Origin: Fredricksoniimonas sp964643325
GTDB lineage: Bacteria > Omnitrophota > Gorgyraeia > Zapsychrales > Fredricksoniimonadaceae
Direction: 5' to 3'
Length of the DNA: 18,321 bases
NCBI GenBank assembly: GCA_964643325.1
Contig: CAZXSE010000018.1
Location: forward strand, 1 to 18,321
Positions 15,101 through 18,321 of the stretch are shown piece by piece; within the stretch, counting starts at the first letter, position 1, and every line of letters starts with the position of its first letter. Both the position numbers and the translations under genes were made by a program. Under the pieces are notes generated by a model. The model saw only the letters and a program-made list of their open reading frames with translations. It did no database searches and was not told the origin of the DNA.

Positions 15101-15212
15101 TTTGCCGGAGAGCTGGCGCGGGGTGGACCTGGAGAATATCAAAGGCATCACGCCTGTGATCATCAATATCACGCCCGTCACTGACATGCGCGCGCTCCTC
15201 GGCCTGTCTTGA
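9147..15212 (+). CDS. Giant secreted multidomain protein with ParB-like segment and three Rossmann-like modules
   Basis: A 2021-residue exported protein, probably Omnitrophota-specific; function unknown. Start: ATG at 9147 with AAGGA seven bases upstream; the in-frame TTG at 9144 is less likely. A signal peptide covers residues 1-33 (cleavage SYA|QP). Residues ~46-327 form the N-terminal domain shared with the 994-residue paralogue (WVNLSPYEKDRI, AQDYLLKQ, TFNKVWIMP). Next is a ParB/sulfiredoxin-like segment with VDGHHRVSVA (Asp474). From about 690 to 950 lies a degenerate Rossmann-like region (VHGASGPNIIDVLLASDAT). Three tandem modules occupy ~959-1279, 1295-1606 and 1618-1928, each with EFGIGDxGxEF-like and DYIFNR motifs resembling CheR-type methyltransferases. 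The C-terminus (~1960-2021) has KGGIDLN...LDLEV...ITPVIINI, also shared. No cell-wall anchor is seen. Domain calls in the middle are tentative. Confidence 0.85.
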   Translation: MAIFILPSVFRKFICAGMACVFALTSSGVSYAQPTPGFPAVAAPALLKGISVHPDNAMLLDFIVDPGAHQPADIRPEAERFIKYFMASLAIPEKDLWVNLSPYEKDRIVPPALGQTGMGREMLAQDYLLKQVTASLMDPEGDVGRVFWEKIYAKARAQFGTSDIPVDTFNKVWIMPAKAVVYQRGGRAVITEGRLKVMLDADHVAEGHAGITPVNDTAQAIMREVVLPVLEQEVNDGPQFAPLRQVYHALILAHWYRKNLKQSILNKVYADKSRIEGIDIDDKQAAQKIWEQYAESFKKGAHDLIREEVDPTTGEMIPRRYFFGGVVWDGLDAAMTITTDAAALTAISGRNLLVAHARLDHVTGARDAAELKKPEGEEFRRASLAEDRRMFDAQYADIVDGLKTVLNLKEYAGLIGFQERESFPIEYLKAGQDWLLPFKLDLVRYKKEIADIFGLPTSPVVVLKFAKFEYYLVDGHHRVSVALENNEGAIPAHIIDFQWLLEDRRVAEFRDRYRYNPAFKKIVDQKDPMIFRTNNGNDHFELYKFYGSTLIRVQDAPELTRKVMEDLEATDQLELIQVFLESLGNACASFKGWDHSHIVREAIDMLHWPGSVSISRRSFDALQEVLGMEGSQIKAWDITIEPVDRAQASPAPVTADRAEFPLVPEDIDIDRIPAVKSGLMSEAQAAYYVALKQKVNPESSSLKAVHGASGPNIIDVLLASDATDIVNVDGAYLSIWQLREALRTSKTGSFVSEGVKKAVLEAKQEKRSQYFYRWENVQRALPELIVQELQLMGASHINIEGVDNNVVITFKWAYPGQELKDRTVRFVGATDLTNVPTYPEALKKIISGKEPIDLYFQKSAMNVLKKDSQYLPLFSKAARKAVLIGPFSIVAPQRWRHIDVSSALNSNEQEPFMRQRDVNDAYRPIFLAQDAGLFDDLLYGWHLELWQKYVAADASEKTAVIKTGHGTEITFYLDQATYAFRPKDIASGKIPLERIISQADRNFIISHGRTEEEIRAALAGTDRTKRKSFFFDRQVRRNYLDNFAGLIADKRKKGERAINIYEFGIGDAGIEFQDILRLFQEAFEEHVPEAERASWTLRMVLADSNRSVLERMFRFGRKMGGFLHQMPFSVEARLVQADMLDGERMQEIGAQYGPADYIFNRNTSYGQVVAQFILDMDVLEGKYVSAKERKSTLADILNVSVTTGNILAFCARRGTRYIIEMAGGDRVLWLPGTRILQKNSGVGISPFGSGIHDVDDPKILQRDGLESLIYEVEFQGQWRWRGGASDASEKNGIQERQVAPGVKFYIAEDDGYVFDPKDIGTRLVPLAEVVPETVQRSLTAHGWKPFEILLAARDRNRTQRLSASLESALAEDYFSNLGGIMAQKEAQGERTITIYEFGIGDDGLEFRDIIALFRKAFLAHIAPQDRASWKVRMVLADCNRGVLDRLFRADGRAFRAEGLPFDLSVHLVQADMLDAARMQAVAREHGPADYIFNRNTTYGQVAARSILNAEAFNGKFWFAENRRTILFGILSVYLTTKNILSWVARAGTRYIIESTHAPKVLEIPGARILLKEGWREKGISLYGSGIYDVSDPESLEAEGIEFFISGDRPRSSSDSAQKVRVTMHGGAYRFDPRDISNGKIPLESVLMKDDIRALHKAGWKLSELREALGNRDRTKRISFNLEPDVREHYLDNFAKVAAAHRDSRTIKIAQFGLGEQDKEFQDILRTVADAFREQAPSEDPARWTIKMTLIDCNREILEKVREQIARRKGILGNIPFKLDIHLVQADMLDRSRMQEIGALSGGADYIFNRHTAYSQSVSTYILNEHLLNTLFKNDPDRIKLLFYIVNAYQTTSNIFSFFAAKDTRYIIELAPRHPQVEKPVFYAPGARNYHGPATAYINADAYGIYDIDDPQALAQAGFYGLKRSIYVGYKDPDNKKAREVLKAWDNGVLDAAEIAAAGQDALKGGIDLNADNLDLEVTGDDIEFRLPESWRGVDLENIKGITPVIINITPVTDMRALLGLS
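12021..12983 (+). repeat. Rossmann/CheR-like coding module 1 of 3
   Basis: Encodes residues ~959-1279. Landmarks: FRPKDIASGKIPLERI, EFGIGDAGIEF (1062), LVQADMLD, ADYIFNRNTSYGQ (Asp1156), TRYIIE, GSGIHDVDDPK. Nucleotide similarity to module 2 is strong around the QADMLD-DYIFNR segment. Confidence 0.85.
13029..13965 (+). repeat. Rossmann/CheR-like coding module 2 of 3
   Basis: Encodes residues ~1295-1606. Landmarks: FDPKDIGTRLVPLAEV, EFGIGDDGLEF (1396), LVQADMLD, ADYIFNRNTTYGQ (Asp1489), TRYIIE, GSGIYDVSDPE. The closest relative in the window is module 1, which suggests the most recent duplication. Confidence 0.85.
13998..14930 (+). repeat. Rossmann/CheR-like coding module 3 of 3
   Basis: Encodes residues ~1618-1928. 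Landmarks: FDPRDISNGKIPLESV, QFGLGEQDKEF (1710), LVQADMLD, ADYIFNRHTAYSQ (Asp1804), TRYIIE, YGIYDIDDPQ. It is the most diverged copy and its glycine-rich loop is altered. Confidence 0.82.
15024..15212 (+). other. Shared C-terminal bookend domain, copy in the 2021-residue protein
   Basis: Encodes the last ~62 residues: ALKGGIDLNADNLDLEV, a variable stretch, then GITPVIINITPVTD and a short tail. The same arrangement ends the convergent paralogue. Placement at the extreme end suggests a sorting, secretion or assembly signal. That is inference. Confidence 0.7.
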
Positions 15213-15243
15213 ACTTGTCCCTTCATTTTATTCAATAATGGAA

Positions 15244-15440
15244 TTATCGAACGGATGGATTGAGATACCCGGCGAGATCGGGCAGGGGCGCTACATCGAT
15301 GAGCACCGGCACCAGGCCGGTGATGTTCATAAGTTCTTCAGGTAATGTTCCCGCAGCAACAGTCCCGTTGTGATGTTCGATATGAAGATCAAGGTTCTTT
15401 TCGTTCAGGTCGATACCGCCCTTGATGGCGTCCTCCCGGG
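15244..15440 (-). other. Shared C-terminal bookend domain, copy in the 994-residue protein
   Basis: Encodes the final ~65 residues: AIKGGIDLNEKNLDLHI, a variable His/Gly stretch, then ITGLVPVLIDVAPLPDLAGY. It aligns with the last 62 residues of the giant protein over GGIDLN, LDL and PVxI, while the preceding middles do not align. Confidence 0.7.
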
Positions 15441-18228
15441 AATTATCTGCGGTGGCTTCTTGCGCAAAGTCTATCGTGTACCGGACATAATGCCTGTTGT
15501 TGCTGTCCAGGACATTCTCAACTTTGAATGCGGCGCCAAGGTTCCATAATGCCACCAGCACAAAGCGCATGCTTGTCCCGCCCTGGCCCCATTCTTCGCG
15601 GAAAGGATCGACGGAGAAGATGCGCTGGATGCCTGTTTGCGGGTCGATCTTCATGGGATCGACCATGATCTTTTTGCCGGCGCTGACGACCTCGCGCGGC
15701 TCGATCCAGCCCGGGTTCTCAATGATGATCCGTGCATTCTTGCCGGTTGTTGCGACATTGATCGTGATCCGGAGATCTTTTTCCGTGAGCCCGTTGTTCA
15801 GGTCTTGATCGAGCCAATCCTTCTTTTCTTCGGGGACGGGCGCCTCTTCTTTGGCCTTGATCAGGTCTGCCGTGCGCCGCAGGGCATTAGCGGCGTTCTC
15901 GAAACATCGTTCCACGGCCATCAGGAAAAGCGGTTCGAAGACCTTGACCATGGCCGGTTCCGTTGGGCTGAAGACAAGATCGAAATGACCGGGATCAATG
16001 TATTTCTGATTCTCGCCTTTGATATGGAAAGTTCCCGATCGAAAGAACTGCACCAGGTCCACAGGCCTGGATACTTTCCTGAGAGCTGTTTCACCCAGCA
16101 TGTTCCATTGCAGTCCCGGGATATATTTCCCCTGAAGGTCCCTGATCGCGGCGATCGTCTTGTCGCGGTCGAATAATTCAAAAGAAGAGAGGCCGCGCAA
16201 CAGGTTGATCATGGTGCCGAGATCCCGGTGATCTCCGGGGAGTTTCATGGTGTGCAGCAGGCGATCGATCTCGACATTGCGGCTGATCCGGTTCTCGGGG
16301 GACGTTTTTTCCTGGAGGCCGTAGCGCAGGAGAGTGCTCATGTGATCAAGGTCCGACAGCCACGATAAGGCCGCCTCTTTCAGTCCCTTGGATTCTTCCT
16401 CAAGCCAGTCGGAATTGAAAGCTTCCAAATGCTCGAAGACAAAAATGTATTGTTCGGCATTATGTTTTGTATAGGCGCGCAGCAGCCAGGACCGGAAGTC
16501 TTCATCAAATTCCTTGAATTCCTGGTTGATATAATAAGTGACCTCCATCACTCCAGGCAGCGCGGTGGTGTTCTCATGCCGGATGATGTATTTTCTTCGC
16601 AGCAGTTCATTCAGAAGGAGTTCGAGGTCAAGTCCTTGCTGCTCAAACGCGGCCTTCATACGCGAAGGCTCGTTGATCTTGTCGAATGCTTTCTGGGCGC
16701 TGGCAGGGTCTATGAGGACCTTGTCGAAGTCCAGCTCATGGTTCATGAAAAAGAAACGCCGCTCCGCGTGGATGAGCCTTGTCTGCAGATTTTGGAACCG
16801 GTCAATAAGGATCAGCCGGAACAGATCATGGAATTCTTCCCAGAACGCCAGGTTCCTGGCAACATCCTCGGGGATCTTTTTGCCCTGTTTTCTGAGGGCA
16901 TCCGCCTTAAGTTGTGTGGCCAGCGAGATCATGGAGATGAGGGTGCTGAAAAGGCTGTTGATGTCCATGGATTTCAGCGTGCCGCTCCCGTGTTCCAGCA
17001 GGGATAGGAAATGCGGCGAGATGTTGGCGATCATGGATGTGCTGATGTTGCGCCGCTGCCTCTTGGTCAGGTGGATCGGCGGAGGCTGTTGTGCCGTCGG
17101 GGCGATGGCCAGCTCGAGGGTGATCCGTTCGGTATCGGCGCCAGGATCAGATATGGCCGCGAAGTCGCGCGTGGTTGCGATCTTTGTGACGGGAACAGCC
17201 CCGCCCGAGAAATATTTGCGCGGCAAAAGTTCCTGGGTTGCGGGATCTCTTTGTTCTTTCACATAATTGAACGCCCCGAGCTTGAAAGCTTCAAGATAGC
17301 GCTGGTAAAGCGCTTCGTTGACCGCGGGAGAGTTTGTATCAATTCCCGCGACCTTGTTCTGGTCGGCATAAGCCTGGCCCAGGGTGGATGAGCGCAGGGC
17401 CGTCTTGAACCACACAGCCAGGACCTGGGCGTCATAGATCTGCCGGAGCGTCGCGAACTGCCTGCCTTCATTGACCTCTTTTTCGATCGCAGGGATGATG
17501 ATCTCGCGCATGATGTTTTTGGCAACGTCATCCTGAGCCCCTTCAGGGGCGAAGGATCTCTGTGTTATTTGGGACGTGTTAGCATGACGGGCGGCTTCAT
17601 AATCCGACTCCAGCATAACTTTCAAATGGCTTTTGAGGATGTAGCCGGTCATCCCGTTCTCATACACCGTGGCCGTCTCAGGGACGATCCACACTTTATT
17701 GAAGGTGGCAACCGGGAGGTCTGTAACGCCGAAACGATCCTTGGTCTGACGGTAAACTTCGTCCCAGAACTTTTTCCCAAGGTCTTTTTCAGGATAGAGC
17801 AGTGAGGCAGAGAGCTGCTTTAAGAGATAGTCCTGGGCCAGAAGATCGCGCCCCATGGCGGTCGTACCGAAATTGTCGGGAATGATGCGGTCGCCTTCAT
17901 AAGGAGAAAGGTTCACCCACATGTTATCGCTTTGCAGGGTCAGGGCTGAAAGAAAATAGGACACCAGCCGGTCAATGGTCTCTTTGGAGTTGGCGTCAGG
18001 GGACTTGTCCTGGCCTTTGACGAGAACGAATTCCAGGCGCAGGCCGTTATTGCCCTCCAAAAGCCGTACGCCTTTCAATGATGCAGGCTGGAATACCTCG
18101 GACGGGCCGGTCATGGTCCCGGGCGCTGGCAAAAGCGCAAGGATATCCGCTGCCATGGCGCCGGGGCATACGGCCTGGGCCAGGAAAGCGAAGGACAATA
18201 AACTGTTTATAAATATCTTTAATATCAT
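15244..18228 (-). CDS. Secreted bookend paralogue with degenerate histidine-kinase-like (GHKL) region
   Basis: A 994-residue exported protein, convergent with the giant gene (31 bp between stops). A signal peptide covers residues 1-26 (cleavage AMA|AD; AVC is a poor lipobox). Residues ~50-345 match the N-terminal domain of the giant protein (WVNLSPYEGDRI, AQDYLLKQ, TFNKVWIVP, PRKYFSGGA). The middle (~385-760) is helical, with no clear family. At about 765-920 are sequences recalling a GHKL ATP-binding domain: VERCFENAANAL as N-box (Glu777, Asn778), ARIIIENPGWIEP as a weak G1 box, and GQGGTSMRFVL (881-891) as G2. The D-x-G-x-G is imperfect, so ATP binding is uncertain. The end (from ~930) has AIKGGIDLNEKNLDLHI and GLVPVLIDVAP. 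Start: ATG at 18228 with AAGGTG 11 bases upstream. Role unknown. Confidence 0.83.
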   Translation of the reverse strand: MILKIFINSLLSFAFLAQAVCPGAMAADILALLPAPGTMTGPSEVFQPASLKGVRLLEGNNGLRLEFVLVKGQDKSPDANSKETIDRLVSYFLSALTLQSDNMWVNLSPYEGDRIIPDNFGTTAMGRDLLAQDYLLKQLSASLLYPEKDLGKKFWDEVYRQTKDRFGVTDLPVATFNKVWIVPETATVYENGMTGYILKSHLKVMLESDYEAARHANTSQITQRSFAPEGAQDDVAKNIMREIIIPAIEKEVNEGRQFATLRQIYDAQVLAVWFKTALRSSTLGQAYADQNKVAGIDTNSPAVNEALYQRYLEAFKLGAFNYVKEQRDPATQELLPRKYFSGGAVPVTKIATTRDFAAISDPGADTERITLELAIAPTAQQPPPIHLTKRQRRNISTSMIANISPHFLSLLEHGSGTLKSMDINSLFSTLISMISLATQLKADALRKQGKKIPEDVARNLAFWEEFHDLFRLILIDRFQNLQTRLIHAERRFFFMNHELDFDKVLIDPASAQKAFDKINEPSRMKAAFEQQGLDLELLLNELLRRKYIIRHENTTALPGVMEVTYYINQEFKEFDEDFRSWLLRAYTKHNAEQYIFVFEHLEAFNSDWLEEESKGLKEAALSWLSDLDHMSTLLRYGLQEKTSPENRISRNVEIDRLLHTMKLPGDHRDLGTMINLLRGLSSFELFDRDKTIAAIRDLQGKYIPGLQWNMLGETALRKVSRPVDLVQFFRSGTFHIKGENQKYIDPGHFDLVFSPTEPAMVKVFEPLFLMAVERCFENAANALRRTADLIKAKEEAPVPEEKKDWLDQDLNNGLTEKDLRITINVATTGKNARIIIENPGWIEPREVVSAGKKIMVDPMKIDPQTGIQRIFSVDPFREEWGQGGTSMRFVLVALWNLGAAFKVENVLDSNNRHYVRYTIDFAQEATADNSREDAIKGGIDLNEKNLDLHIEHHNGTVAAGTLPEELMNITGLVPVLIDVAPLPDLAGYLNPSVR

Positions 18229-18239
18229 ATTAAAAGACG

Positions 18240-18281
18240 CACCTTGCGTTGAAGTATGCCATATAAAGAAGCCATTTACAA
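18240..18281 (-). promoter_or_regulatory. Promoter and start region of the 994-residue gene, shared with its paralogue
   Basis: On the minus strand TTGTAA (18276-18281) and CATACT (18253-18258) are exactly 17 bases apart. The blocks TTTATAT, CATACTT and CAAGGTG (18240-18246) follow in the same order as upstream of 9147, and TTAATAT runs into the ATG. CAAGGTG probably contains both the transcription start and the ribosome binding site. Bases 18282-18321 show nothing further that I recognise. Confidence 0.65.
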
Positions 18282-18321
18282 GGCAGGTTGAGATATAGGA
18301 TGTCAGAATGAACGAGAATAG

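Noticed and set aside
15213..15243. Possible bidirectional terminator between the convergent giant genes
   Set aside because: Only a weak AT-rich partial palindrome is present, with no GC-rich stem or clean T run.
1..18321. Search for tRNA, rRNA, CRISPR arrays, insertion sequences or integrase genes
   Set aside because: I saw no cloverleaf-like tRNA, rRNA segment, regularly spaced direct repeats or transposase/integrase motifs in the window.

Overview
This window looks like a scaffolded chromosomal segment, probably metagenome-derived, from a Gram-negative-type bacterium. It is moderately GC-rich and has two 100-N assembly gaps (1436-1535 and 5217-5316). My best guess for the lineage is Candidatus Omnitrophota. 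The main reason is the pair of very large secreted proteins at the right end, which end in a GGIDLN...LDL...PVxI tail that I associate with that phylum. An outer-membrane alginate-export-type barrel and signal peptides support a two-membrane cell. The lineage is an inference, not a database result.

Layout. 1-1675: the 3' end of an MHS-type MFS transporter, converging with a 4-bp overlap on a pyridine-nucleotide disulfide oxidoreductase that is interrupted by a gap. 1781-3650: a promoter, a small three-helix membrane protein, a DUF4337-type membrane protein and a ZupT-like ZIP metal transporter, closed by an intrinsic terminator. 3677-5181: a tightly coupled cassette of archaeal-type HypA (nickel insertion), a Mrp/MinD-family ATPase matching the archaeal HypA-associated ATPase (mmHypB), and a C_GCAxxG_C_C redox-type protein. 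5187-5845: a small exported protein rich in Glu-Pro repeats, on the minus strand, preceded by a GEMM-class cyclic-dinucleotide riboswitch and a stem that covers its ribosome binding site. 5846-9065: an alginate-export-like barrel, a stand-alone RsmH-type methyltransferase and a CvfB/YitL-type S1 RNA-binding protein.

9082-18281 is the most unusual part: two giant secreted paralogues, convergent and 31 bp apart (2021 and 994 residues). They share an N-terminal domain of about 280 residues, a short C-terminal domain and a promoter region, but their middles are unrelated. The larger carries a ParB-like DGHHR segment, a degenerate Rossmann-like segment and three tandem copies of a roughly 310-residue Rossmann/CheR-like module. 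The smaller carries a degenerate histidine-kinase-like (GHKL) segment. The pattern is conserved bookends around swappable cytoplasmic-type enzyme folds behind a signal peptide. I regard this as the best candidate in the window for an undescribed system.

Functionally, the left half combines metal handling (ZIP transporter, nickel maturation proteins) with redox proteins. No hydrogenase structural genes are visible, so the Hyp proteins must serve an enzyme encoded elsewhere. The right half is surface and secretion oriented.
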